Assembly (NCBI GenBank): GCA_031411995.1
Contig: JANOCD010000114.1
Span: 248,001 to 312,000, forward strand
DNA: 64,000 bases
Direction: 5' to 3'
DNA from: Rudanella sp031411995
Lineage (GTDB): Bacteria > Bacteroidota > Bacteroidia > Cytophagales > Spirosomataceae
Every line of letters starts with the position of its first letter. Position 1 is the first letter of the stretch. The translations under genes were made by a program, and so were the position numbers. This document shows positions 34,489 to 42,698 of the stretch, piece by piece. The notes under the pieces were generated by a model. That model was not told the origin of the DNA. It was given only the letters and a program-made list of their open reading frames with translations, and did not search any database.

Positions 34489-35154
34489 ATGGCCACTCCA
34501 ATCCGTATTCTCATCGCCGACGACCACGCCATTGTGGCCGACAGCCTAAGTATGCTCCTCGATACGGTGGAAGGTTTTGACGTAATAGGCATCGTGACCA
34601 ACGGATGGCAGGTGTTGCAGCGGCTCGAAAATGAGTCGGTGGACATAGTTCTTACCGACCTGCATATGCCAGTGCTCAACGGCATCGACCTCTGCATGAA
34701 GCTCTGTGAGCAGCACCCCAAGGTTCGGGTAATCATACTGACCATGAGCGAAGAGGCCCAATCCATCCGCGAAGCCCTGCAAGCGGGCGTGTATGGCTAT
34801 GTGATGAAAAGTGCCGAACGCCCCGAACTCATACAAGCCATACGGACGGTAGCCAAAGGCGAGCGGTATTTTAGCAATAAGATCGTGATGATTTTGGCCC
34901 AATTGCCAAACGCCGAGAACCACACCGGCAAAGCTGAAGTGAGTGATAACACCTCGCTCACCAAGCGCGAGATTGAGATTATCCGGCTCATTGCCCAGGG
35001 CATGGGCAACGCCGATATTGCCGAAACGCTCAATATTTCTGCTATGACGGTGAAGACCCATCGGCAAAACCTCCTGAAAAAAGTAGGCACTGGCACAGCC
35101 ATTGGCCTCATGCGTTGGGCCTTGAAACACAAGCTCTTAGAGGACGAATTTTGA
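34489..35154 (+). CDS. NarL/FixJ-family response regulator
   Basis: Regulator of 221 residues from the ATG at 34489 (MATPIRILIADDHAIVAD). A GTG at 34435 would add eighteen unlikely residues. The receiver has D11-D12, phospho-acceptor D57 (IVLTDLHMPVLNG) and the lysine of YVMKSAE. The HTH is canonical LuxR type (LTKREIEIIRLIAQGMGNAD, MTVKTHRQNLLKKVG). It stands apart from any kinase, but the 7TM kinase 28477-30504 lies upstream in the same direction with only the four-gene operon between, making it the best partner. It may control that operon. Its 3' end is four bases from the convergent pseudogene. Confidence 0.92.
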   Translation: MATPIRILIADDHAIVADSLSMLLDTVEGFDVIGIVTNGWQVLQRLENESVDIVLTDLHMPVLNGIDLCMKLCEQHPKVRVIILTMSEEAQSIREALQAGVYGYVMKSAERPELIQAIRTVAKGERYFSNKIVMILAQLPNAENHTGKAEVSDNTSLTKREIEIIRLIAQGMGNADIAETLNISAMTVKTHRQNLLKKVGTGTAIGLMRWALKHKLLEDEF

Positions 35155-35158
35155 GGTA

Positions 35159-35625
35159 TTACAGAACTGACTGAGTACCAGTGGGCCATAATATTGCCCT
35201 TTCTACCCTATGCGCGCCAAAGTTTTCGGCGGCAAAAGCCATAATCGCTTGCCCGATATTGGCATTAGCTATATCGAGGGTTGCCTGCGAGGCCCTCAGC
35301 AAATCGACAATCTGACGAAACGTGGTGGATTCATCCCGGCCAGCTTCGATGGCCCGGTAGATTTCTTCGAGTGGCAAGGCATTTATAACAAGTTGTTTGA
35401 TTTCACGAAGGGTTCCATAAATCTCCATGAAATACTCAACACCCCGGCTTGCCCCACCTACAACGGGCCAGTCTTTGACGTTAAAAAACAGGAAATCCGG
35501 CCCTTGCGAACCAAAATTCAGGAAAGCCGAGTGATCGTAGAGAACATACGAAGGAACGCTCCCCTACTTCTGAGCGATTGGGCCACTGAGTTGGCCGTGA
35601 AGTGATGGGCAACGGGTCCGGGCAT
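35159..35625 (-). pseudogene. Frameshifted, truncated gene remnant (starts MPGPVAHHF)
   Basis: Reading the minus strand from an ATG at 35625 gives MPGPVAHHFTANSVAQSLRS, then the frame is lost at a run of four G (plus strand C 35561-35564). Adding one G restores an open frame of about 155 residues that continues with coherent protein sequence: SAFLNFGSQGPDFLFFNVKD, then GGASRGVEYFMEIYGTLREI, then LRASQATLDIANANIGQAIM, to a stop at 35159. No in-frame start exists after the shift until 35428. The opening MPGPxxHH and GxxGPDFLFF resemble proteins annotated as zinc-dependent phospholipase C-like, which are much longer, so the 3' part also seems lost. The family guess is weak. The frameshift itself is clear. 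Confidence 0.7.
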
Positions 35626-35774
35626 GATTATGTGTTTAGAGATTGATTATCAATCAAATGACTCCTTTATGCATAGCGTCTCCAAATTTTTATCATTTGA
35701 TTGAGTTAATGGTCGATAAACACAACCAAACCTTCCTTTTCCGTATTTTTGGGTTTGCTTCATCCCCAATCTTT

Positions 35775-38579
35775 ATGCAAACGCGCTTTTTACTACTCCT
35801 TTTTACGGTACTCATCAGTCAACGGGCAATTGGTCAGGCCGTTACAACTATTCCTGCATTCCCCACTGCTGATGCCGAAGTAACCCTGATCTTCGACGTG
35901 ACCCAAATGAAAGACGGGCGGGCAGCCGGGTTGCTCGGAAAAACAAACGACGTATACTTATGGTCGGGGGCCGGTTCGACTGATGCGGGCGATGCCTTTC
36001 AGTATCAACCCGCCGGACAAACCAACTTCAGTGCCCCCTTCACGCCGGGCACTATGACTTCGCTTGGCAACAACAAATGGCAGATTAAACTTATGCCCCG
36101 CACCTTTTTTGGTGTACCTACCGGGCAACCCATCAAGCGATTGGGCGTGCTGCTCAAAAGTGGCAACGGGGCGGCTCAAACCGAGGATTTATTTGTTAAA
36201 ATTTACGACAACAAACTCAGCTTAACCCGCATAGAACCAACGGCTAAAAACTTTTTTGTGGCCGCAAACTCGTCTATTCTGTTCCGGGGAAGAGCGTCGC
36301 AACGAGCCACCCTTTCGCTCACCGTCGATGGTCAGCCAATGACCCAGCCAATTGTGGCCGACTCGCTTCGGGCTACTATCAGTGCGGGGAGTACCACGGG
36401 GGTTCAACGGAGGGCTATTTTTCGGGCACAAACCGCCACCGAGGTTGCTGCCGACACGTTTTTCTTCGCCGTTCGTCCTGAACCAACCGTTGCGGTTCTG
36501 CCCGTTGGCCTGAAGGATGGTGTTAATTATACCAGCCCCACTACCGCTGTTCTGGTGTTGTTTGCGCCCAAAAAGAACTTTGTTTACGCCATTGGCGAGT
36601 TCAACAACTGGCAGTCGTCGCCCGCGTATTTGATGAACCGAACGCCCGATGGCAACCGCTATTGGATTGATATCAAAAATCTTACGCCGGGGGCCGAGGT
36701 AGCCTACCAATACCTGGTGGATGGCACCCTCGCCGTGGCTGACCCCTACGCCGAAAAAATACTCGACCCCAACAACGACAAGTTCATTCCGGCCACCAAC
36801 TACCCCGCCCTGAAACCGTATCCTACCGGGGCCACGGGCATCGTGTCGGTGCTGCAACCCGGCCAAACGCCCTACACCTGGAAAACCACGGCATTCACAC
36901 GCCCCGACCCCACCAATTTGGTTGTGTATGAATTGCTGGTGCGCGATTTCTCAACCAACCGGAACTACAAAACCGTGGTCGACAGCCTGCCTTACCTGAA
37001 ACGGCTGGGTATCAACTGCATCGAAATCATGCCGATTATGGAGTTTTCGGGCAACGATTCGTGGGGCTACAATCCTATTTTTTACTTCGCACCCGACAAA
37101 GCTTACGGCACCAAAGACGACCTGAAACGCCTGATCGACGCGGCCCACCTGAACGGTATTGCCGTGGTGTTGGACATGGTGCTGAATCAGGCTGACTATG
37201 AATATCCATATGTGAAAATGTACTGGGATGGGTCGCAGCCAAGTACCGACAGCCCGTTTTTTAACCCGCAAGCCACGCACCCGTTCAGCGTCTTTTTCGA
37301 TTTCAACCACGAAAGTCCGGCCACCCAGACGCTTGTAGAACGGGTGAACCGCTACTGGTTGCAGGAATTTCGCTTCGACGGGTTCCGGTTTGACCTCTCG
37401 AAGGGCTTCACCCAGAAAAATTCGGGCGGTAATGTGTCGGCCTGGGGAGCTATCGATGCAAGCCGAATTGCTATCTGGAAACGCATTTACGATCAGATTC
37501 GGAGCTACGACAAAACGGCCTACGTAATCCTGGAACACTTTGCCGATACCAACGAAGAGATCGAACTCTCAAACTACGGTATGTTGCTCTGGGGCAACCA
37601 CAACGGCGATTTCAGGAATGCTGCCAAAGGGCTGACAGCCAACATCAACGGCCTTTCCTACAAGGACCGGGGCTGGGCAAAGCCCTACCTGATTGGCTAC
37701 GCTGAAAGCCACGATGAGGAGCGAATTGTTTTCGACGTGACCAAAAATGGCCGCACCGAAAGCACCTACAACACCAAAGACCTGAACACCGCTCTCGACC
37801 GGGCCAAACTGGCGGCTGCGTTCCTGATGGCCACACCCGGCCCCAAACTGGTCTGGCAATTTGGCGAGTTGGGCTACGACATCCCCATCGACCAAAATGG
37901 CCGCACGGGAGCCAAACCCGTGAAGTGGGAGTATTATCAGGATGCCAACCGCCGGAAACTGTTTGGGGTTTATCGCGAGATGATCAAGCTGAAACAAACG
38001 ATTGCGGCTTTCAAAACCACCGATTTCACCATGGACACCAGCCCCATTGTGAAGCGAATTACCCTCCGCGACCCGTCGAACACGATCTTCCTGATTGGTA
38101 ATACCGATGCCGAAATGCGGTCAGTAGCAGCCGGTTTCCCGACGGCGGGTCGCTGGATTGATTTCTTCACCGGCGAGTCCATCAACATCACTGATCCCAA
38201 CGCATCGGTGTCTCTGGCTCCGGGCGAGTTTCACCTCTATTCAACACAGCCGCTGCCCAAACCCGAAGCCGGTTTGGTTCCGTTCGGGGCCGCTCTCTCC
38301 ACTGTTTTGGCGGTCGAAGACCCAGCTTCCGAAGGCCTGACGATCTCGCCTAACCCCACCACCGACGAGGCCGTTCTGGAACTCAGCAACACCTACCGGG
38401 GCATCGTGAATCTGCGCCTGACAGACGCTACAGGCCGCGAAATCCGCACGATGCGCCCCACCAAAACCACCGAAACATTCCGACAATCCATTGATTTAAA
38501 GCCGCTTGCCCCAGGCCTGTATTTCATCCGGGTGCAACAGGGAGAACGGTCGATGGTTAGGAAAGTGGTGAAGTTGTAA
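35775..38579 (+). CDS. Secreted GH13 alpha-amylase-family enzyme with T9SS sorting domain
   Basis: Secreted enzyme of 934 residues from the ATG at 35775 (signal MQTRFLLLLFTVLISQRAIG). The frame opens 44 codons earlier without a leader. Order: N-terminal beta domain (about 25-140), a second beta domain, a CBM48-like E-set module (FVYAIGEFNNWQSSPAYLMN, about 265-350), the GH13 barrel (about 385-790) with nucleophile D540 (GFRFDLSKGF), acid/base E587 (ILEHFAD) and third acid D647 (ESHDEER), then a beta C-domain and a type A T9SS sorting domain (ISPNPTTDEAVLEL ... LAPGLYFIRVQQGERSMVRK). It should be released or anchored on the cell surface and act on starch-like alpha-glucans. Exact specificity is not evident. 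Confidence 0.93.
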   Translation: MQTRFLLLLFTVLISQRAIGQAVTTIPAFPTADAEVTLIFDVTQMKDGRAAGLLGKTNDVYLWSGAGSTDAGDAFQYQPAGQTNFSAPFTPGTMTSLGNNKWQIKLMPRTFFGVPTGQPIKRLGVLLKSGNGAAQTEDLFVKIYDNKLSLTRIEPTAKNFFVAANSSILFRGRASQRATLSLTVDGQPMTQPIVADSLRATISAGSTTGVQRRAIFRAQTATEVAADTFFFAVRPEPTVAVLPVGLKDGVNYTSPTTAVLVLFAPKKNFVYAIGEFNNWQSSPAYLMNRTPDGNRYWIDIKNLTPGAEVAYQYLVDGTLAVADPYAEKILDPNNDKFIPATNYPALKPYPTGATGIVSVLQPGQTPYTWKTTAFTRPDPTNLVVYELLVRDFSTNRNYKTVVDSLPYLKRLGINCIEIMPIMEFSGNDSWGYNPIFYFAPDKAYGTKDDLKRLIDAAHLNGIAVVLDMVLNQADYEYPYVKMYWDGSQPSTDSPFFNPQATHPFSVFFDFNHESPATQTLVERVNRYWLQEFRFDGFRFDLSKGFTQKNSGGNVSAWGAIDASRIAIWKRIYDQIRSYDKTAYVILEHFADTNEEIELSNYGMLLWGNHNGDFRNAAKGLTANINGLSYKDRGWAKPYLIGYAESHDEERIVFDVTKNGRTESTYNTKDLNTALDRAKLAAAFLMATPGPKLVWQFGELGYDIPIDQNGRTGAKPVKWEYYQDANRRKLFGVYREMIKLKQTIAAFKTTDFTMDTSPIVKRITLRDPSNTIFLIGNTDAEMRSVAAGFPTAGRWIDFFTGESINITDPNASVSLAPGEFHLYSTQPLPKPEAGLVPFGAALSTVLAVEDPASEGLTISPNPTTDEAVLELSNTYRGIVNLRLTDATGREIRTMRPTKTTETFRQSIDLKPLAPGLYFIRVQQGERSMVRKVVKL

Positions 38580-38607
38580 TTGATGCTTCCGATAAACGAA
38601 TTGTACA

Positions 38608-38955
38608 ATGGATCAATCGCTGACTAAATACCAGGAAATCATTGTCGAGTTGCTCACTTATTATGCGAATGCACCAGCCATTGTGATTGGGGGTGAACAG
38701 ACCGAGGAGCAACTCATTTTAGATACGCAACGCAATCATTATCAGACTCTTACCATTGGCTGGGAGAATGGAAAACGGGTGTATTATCCCGTTTTCCATC
38801 TCGACATTAAAGACGGTAAAATCTGGGTACAGGAAGACGCTACCGACTTTGACCTCGTGGGCGAATTAGAACGACGGGGCGTTGCCCGCCAGGATATTGT
38901 GCTGGGATTCCAGCCGCCCTACAAACGGGCATTGAGTGGCTATGCAATGGCCTGA
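38608..38955 (+). CDS. Solitary XisI family protein
   Basis: XisI (fdxN element excision controlling factor) family protein of 115 residues: YQEIIVELLTYYANAP, then the hallmark YQTLTIGWENGKRVYYPVFH, LDIKDGKIWVQEDATD and the C-terminal GVARQDIVLGFQPPYKR. XisI normally follows xisH, a restriction-endonuclease-fold protein, as at 46345-47083 in this window. Here no xisH is present: the upstream gene is an amylase. Despite the name, most XisH/XisI copies are not tied to excision of a known element and their function is unknown. Intact and of full length. Confidence 0.88.
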   Translation: MDQSLTKYQEIIVELLTYYANAPAIVIGGEQTEEQLILDTQRNHYQTLTIGWENGKRVYYPVFHLDIKDGKIWVQEDATDFDLVGELERRGVARQDIVLGFQPPYKRALSGYAMA

Positions 38956-38977
38956 TTTTCAAATTGCCGACAGGAAC

Positions 38978-41011
38978 CTATTTCTTTCCGTGCTTACGGA
39001 AAGCGGCAATGAACTGAAAAATGCCGTAACCCACGAAAATACGACCCACAAAATCAGCCGCGTACGCCCAGAAACCCAAATCACCTTTCTCGCCAAAATT
39101 AGGTTTGTGGGTAGGGTCTAAAAACAGAAAATACTGCCCGGCCAATGACCAGTCAATGGCCGTAGGTTGAAACAATTTGCCTATAAACCAAAGGAACAAC
39201 AGGTAAAAAAAACCACCTGCTCCCAGCGTAAATACCAACGCCCGGCCCCAACTTTCACCGTGTAGGTTAGACCAGCGGTTGAGTTGGAAAGTTTTTAAAT
39301 CCCAGAAGGTTGTACTGAACCAAGCCGTTTCGTCTTGCCGACGCAACTGCAACAATTTCTCCTGATGTTCGGCTGTTTTGGCCTGAAAGGTGGTCGCCCA
39401 ATACACATCTCCCTGCCCGTCGAATATCTTTTTGAGTTGGTTATATACCGACACCTTCTGCTCCTCCCAAGCCAAGGTATCAGGTTCCTCGCCATGAATT
39501 ACAATGTTGCTTTGCGGCACAGTTCCGCCTGACATAAAAACCTCCGTAATTTTGGAATTGCTGAACTCGAACTGAAAACCGCCCAGGTCACAATTCGTGA
39601 ACTCTGTTTTACCCAGTGAGGATTGGGCAATGCGGAAGGTAGGTTGAAGAATAGTATGCTGCTGATTTTCAGTACCCTTTAGCTCAACAAGATGCTTATT
39701 GATATAGTTTGTCTGGTACTCTTGTAGCTGAGTCAACATTGCTTTACTGGAGTTTTCACCAACCCGAAGGGCAGGATCATACCAGGTAAAGGGTTGAGCC
39801 AGTGGCTTTAGCTGGCGCATGTATAGTTGCCCTAGCATCGCAAATTCTTCCATCAGGCACGCATAAACCCCGCAATCGAAGAATGATACGGCCGAGTCTT
39901 TACTGAGCGTCAAATGCCTAAAGTCAATCAGATTGATTTTTGATTCAGTAATATACACCTCCAGCTTGCATCCCGACAGAATTTCCAGTTTCGGGATATG
40001 GCAGTTAGTTAACCTACATTGGGGAATAGTAGCTGATAGTAAGAAAAAGCTGGCGTATAGGTCATTTGCTTCGAAGCCGCTGCATTGGCTGTCAATAATC
40101 CTAAAATCCCCTATTGTGCTAACTTCACTGATCCAGAAATACCCTGTCGTGCTTTTCCCATCTATCCTAAAATCGCCCGTTGTACTAGCCCCATCAATCC
40201 TGAAATCGCCCGTCGTACTCTTATTCTCAATTAAGAATTCACCAGTTGTACTACTATGCATAATCCAGAAATCACCCGTCAAGCTCTTGTTTTTAATCCA
40301 GAAACTGCCCGTCACACTCGTTTTTGAAATTCTAAACTCACCTGTCGTACTAGCTCCTGAAATTCTGAACTCTCCCATCGTACTAGACTCTGTAATCACG
40401 AAACTCCCAGCAACACTCTCTTTGTAAAAAAAAAGGCTTCCCGTAGTACTTGTCCCCGAAAGCATGAAATTGCCCATTCCACTCCTCTCTGAAAAATTAA
40501 AGTCACCTGTTGTGCTATTTTCGTTAATGTACAAATTACCAAGTATGCTATTTTCGTTGAAATAAAAATTGCCCATCATACTATCCTCATGAATCCACAA
40601 ATTACCTATCGTACTATCGACTACGTGAATGTCTATACCGGCATGATTATAGGACTCACAGTCAATTAATGTACACTTTTCAATGGTGAGCGAGGGTAAT
40701 TTGCATCGCAACAGAAATAAATGAGGCACGCTTCGGTTTATATTGGCTATGTGGACATGCATCTCATTCTCATACCCTTGAATCTCAACATCTGTCAAAT
40801 ACGTAAAACGGCTTATTCCATAGTACAATAGGCTTTCGATCTGTTCCACAACAAGGTGTTCATGCGCCTGATCACCAGTCAACCGCTCCACCCCTTTATT
40901 ACGCAGTTCGTCGGCACGGGTGGCAAACTCCGCTTCGGTGGCGGTGAAGGCAAAAATGAAATCGTCGGCACTAATTTGGTGCTTGTAGGTGCGGGGCGTG
41001 TCAGTAGTCAT
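38978..41011 (-). CDS. Membrane protein with sixteen 11-residue repeats, probable beta-solenoid
   Basis: Protein of 677 residues. The N-terminal 130 residues are soluble. Residues 132-307 are sixteen uninterrupted 11-residue repeats of the form 'x-S-T-T-G-D/E-F-R/W-I-x-x' with no gaps. A Cys-containing irregular solenoid continues to about 390 (CRLTNCHIPKLEIL), then a helical region (about 410-560, LKKIFDGQGDVYWATTFQAK) and two or three C-terminal membrane helices (RALVFTLGAGGFFYLLFLWF and FVGRIFVGYGIFQFIAAF). The C-terminal part resembles that of pentapeptide-repeat-like membrane proteins of Bacteroidota, where short repeats form a right-handed quadrilateral helix. The 11-residue period suggests a different triangular or two-layer solenoid. 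Function unknown. It is transcribed towards XisI, ending 22 bases from it. Confidence 0.85.
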   Translation of the reverse strand: MTTDTPRTYKHQISADDFIFAFTATEAEFATRADELRNKGVERLTGDQAHEHLVVEQIESLLYYGISRFTYLTDVEIQGYENEMHVHIANINRSVPHLFLLRCKLPSLTIEKCTLIDCESYNHAGIDIHVVDSTIGNLWIHEDSMMGNFYFNENSILGNLYINENSTTGDFNFSERSGMGNFMLSGTSTTGSLFFYKESVAGSFVITESSTMGEFRISGASTTGEFRISKTSVTGSFWIKNKSLTGDFWIMHSSTTGEFLIENKSTTGDFRIDGASTTGDFRIDGKSTTGYFWISEVSTIGDFRIIDSQCSGFEANDLYASFFLLSATIPQCRLTNCHIPKLEILSGCKLEVYITESKINLIDFRHLTLSKDSAVSFFDCGVYACLMEEFAMLGQLYMRQLKPLAQPFTWYDPALRVGENSSKAMLTQLQEYQTNYINKHLVELKGTENQQHTILQPTFRIAQSSLGKTEFTNCDLGGFQFEFSNSKITEVFMSGGTVPQSNIVIHGEEPDTLAWEEQKVSVYNQLKKIFDGQGDVYWATTFQAKTAEHQEKLLQLRRQDETAWFSTTFWDLKTFQLNRWSNLHGESWGRALVFTLGAGGFFYLLFLWFIGKLFQPTAIDWSLAGQYFLFLDPTHKPNFGEKGDLGFWAYAADFVGRIFVGYGIFQFIAAFRKHGKK
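40091..40618 (-). repeat. Sixteen tandem 33-bp coding repeats
   Basis: 528 bases, exactly 16 x 33, encoding residues 132-307 of the preceding gene. Units keep S at position 2, G at 5, an aromatic or leucine at 6 and a hydrophobic residue at 8 (for example ASTTGDFRIDG and KSTTGYFWISE). Two neighbouring units differ only at their first residue, pointing to recent duplication. Confidence 0.9.
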
Positions 41012-41161
41012 AGAGGGAAAACGCGGATCATGCGAAAGATACCAAAATTGTGCGTAGCCGAGTGGTTGTGCGTAAATTTGGGCACGGTTTTCCGTGGTTT
41101 ATACCCCTCCGGTTACTAATTACCCCAATTACCCATTTACCCAATTACCCAGTCACTTCTT

Positions 41162-42688
41162 TTGGAACCAATTACCCCACTCGGCCATACCGGTGTTCAT
41201 TACGAACTCTTTGTGCGGGCCTTTTGCGATACCAACCACGACGGCCTCGGCGACCTTAACGGCGTGACAGCCAAGCTGGATTATTTACAGGAGTTAGGCA
41301 TCACGGCCATCTGGCTCATGCCCATTAATCCGTCGCCGTCATACCACAAATACGACGTAACAGACTACTACAGCATTGACCGCGACTACGGCACGCTGGA
41401 CGATTTCAGGCGGTTGATTACCGAAGCCCACCAACGCGGCATCCGGGTGATTATGGACTTCGTGATTAACCACACGAGCAGTCAGCACCCCTGGTTTCGG
41501 GAAGCCATCAAAGGGCCGGACAACCCTTTTTGGGACTGGTATGTCTGGATGAAACCCGCTGAAATCAAGGCCCTTCACCTCGAAACCCGCGCCATCACCG
41601 CCGATTCGCAGGAGCGCAATCCCTGGCATTCGGTGCCGGGTGCGGCTTACGAAGACAAGTATTACGCACTGTTCTGGGAAGGGATGCCTGACCTCAATTT
41701 CGACTACCCGCCCGTGCGCGAAGCCATTTACGCAGCCGGTCGGTTCTGGCTCGAAGACGTGGGCGTGGATGGGTTCCGGCTCGATGCCGCCCGGCACATT
41801 TACCCCGAATGGGAAGAACTCAAAAACCATGTATTCTGGCAGGAGTTTCGGGAGAAAATGGAGACTATAATGTCTAACGTCTATCTCGTTGGTGAAGTCT
41901 GGACGCGCCCCCACCGCATTGCGCCTTACTTCCGGGGTCTGAAAGCCAATTTTAATTTTGACCTTCGCCTGAGCATTGAGACCATTGTTCGGAATGAAGA
42001 TGATACCGAAAACATGATCGCGTTTCTGGCCGATGCTCAGGCGGCTTTCGAACAGGTGAACCCACACTTTATCGACGCGCTGATTCTGTCGAACCACGAC
42101 CAGAACCGCATCGGGAGCCTGCTCAATGGTGACGAAAACTGGCTGAAAGTGGCGGCTAACCTGCTGCTGACCCTGCCCGGAAATCCGTATTTGTATTATG
42201 GCGAAGAGATTGGGATGCTGGGCCTTAAACCCGACGAAAACATCCGCGAGCCGTTTCTCTGGAACATCGGCAAATCGGAACGCCGAATCGGTGACCCAGA
42301 CCGCGCCCGCTGGCGCAAAGCACGGTACTCCACCAGCCGCACCGTCCGGCCGTTGGCCCAGCAAAAAACCGACCCCGATTCGTTGTTCTCGCACTACAAA
42401 CGTCTGATTCATTACCGCAACGGGCACCCCGTTCTGAACGACAACCTAAGCCGACTGGAGCAAAGCAACATTCGGCAACCGGGCATTGTGGCCTTCATCC
42501 GTCGGGGCACCAACGGGCAGCGGGTGTTGGTGGTACATAACCTGAGCCGCAACCCAATCACCGTTGATCTTCCCCCTGACGAGCAAACCCGCTTTAAACA
42601 GCTTGTTTATCAGAGCGTTGCGGCATCATCTTTGTCACCGGAGGGCCTTTCGTTGGTACCATACAGTGTAGCGGTGCTGGAGGCCTAA
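41162..42688 (+). CDS. Cytoplasmic GH13 alpha-amylase family enzyme (trehalose-synthase-like)
   Basis: Enzyme of 508 residues without signal peptide. The (beta/alpha)8 barrel follows the TreS/oligo-1,6-glucosidase subgroup: GHTGVHYELFVRAFCDTNHD, VIMDFVINHTSSQHPWF, nucleophile D208 (GFRLDAARHIYPE), acid/base E245 (VGEVW) and D313 (LSNHDQNR), then a C-terminal beta domain. YHKYDVTDYYSIDRDYGTLDDF marks the B-domain side. No ATG precedes the domain in this frame: the first possible start is TTG at 41162, directly after a tract of repeated ATTACCC/TTTACCC. An unusual start or loss of the original one should be considered. Likely role is intracellular glucan or trehalose metabolism, complementing the secreted amylase at 35775. 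Confidence 0.88.
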   Translation: MEPITPLGHTGVHYELFVRAFCDTNHDGLGDLNGVTAKLDYLQELGITAIWLMPINPSPSYHKYDVTDYYSIDRDYGTLDDFRRLITEAHQRGIRVIMDFVINHTSSQHPWFREAIKGPDNPFWDWYVWMKPAEIKALHLETRAITADSQERNPWHSVPGAAYEDKYYALFWEGMPDLNFDYPPVREAIYAAGRFWLEDVGVDGFRLDAARHIYPEWEELKNHVFWQEFREKMETIMSNVYLVGEVWTRPHRIAPYFRGLKANFNFDLRLSIETIVRNEDDTENMIAFLADAQAAFEQVNPHFIDALILSNHDQNRIGSLLNGDENWLKVAANLLLTLPGNPYLYYGEEIGMLGLKPDENIREPFLWNIGKSERRIGDPDRARWRKARYSTSRTVRPLAQQKTDPDSLFSHYKRLIHYRNGHPVLNDNLSRLEQSNIRQPGIVAFIRRGTNGQRVLVVHNLSRNPITVDLPPDEQTRFKQLVYQSVAASSLSPEGLSLVPYSVAVLEA

Positions 42689-42698
42689 GCTTGGTGAC

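Noticed and set aside
35210..35605. Open frame of 131 codons on the plus strand
   Set aside because: The minus strand over the same bases carries the better protein sequence once one frameshift is corrected, with coherent motifs on both sides of it.
40091..40618. Regular 33-bp repeats that could be taken for a CRISPR array or minisatellite
   Set aside because: There are no unique spacers and the repeats are in frame, encoding a gapless 11-residue protein repeat.
41339..42427. Open frame of 362 codons on the minus strand
   Set aside because: It is antisense to the GH13 gene, whose catalytic motifs are all intact on the plus strand; the minus translation has no protein-like features.
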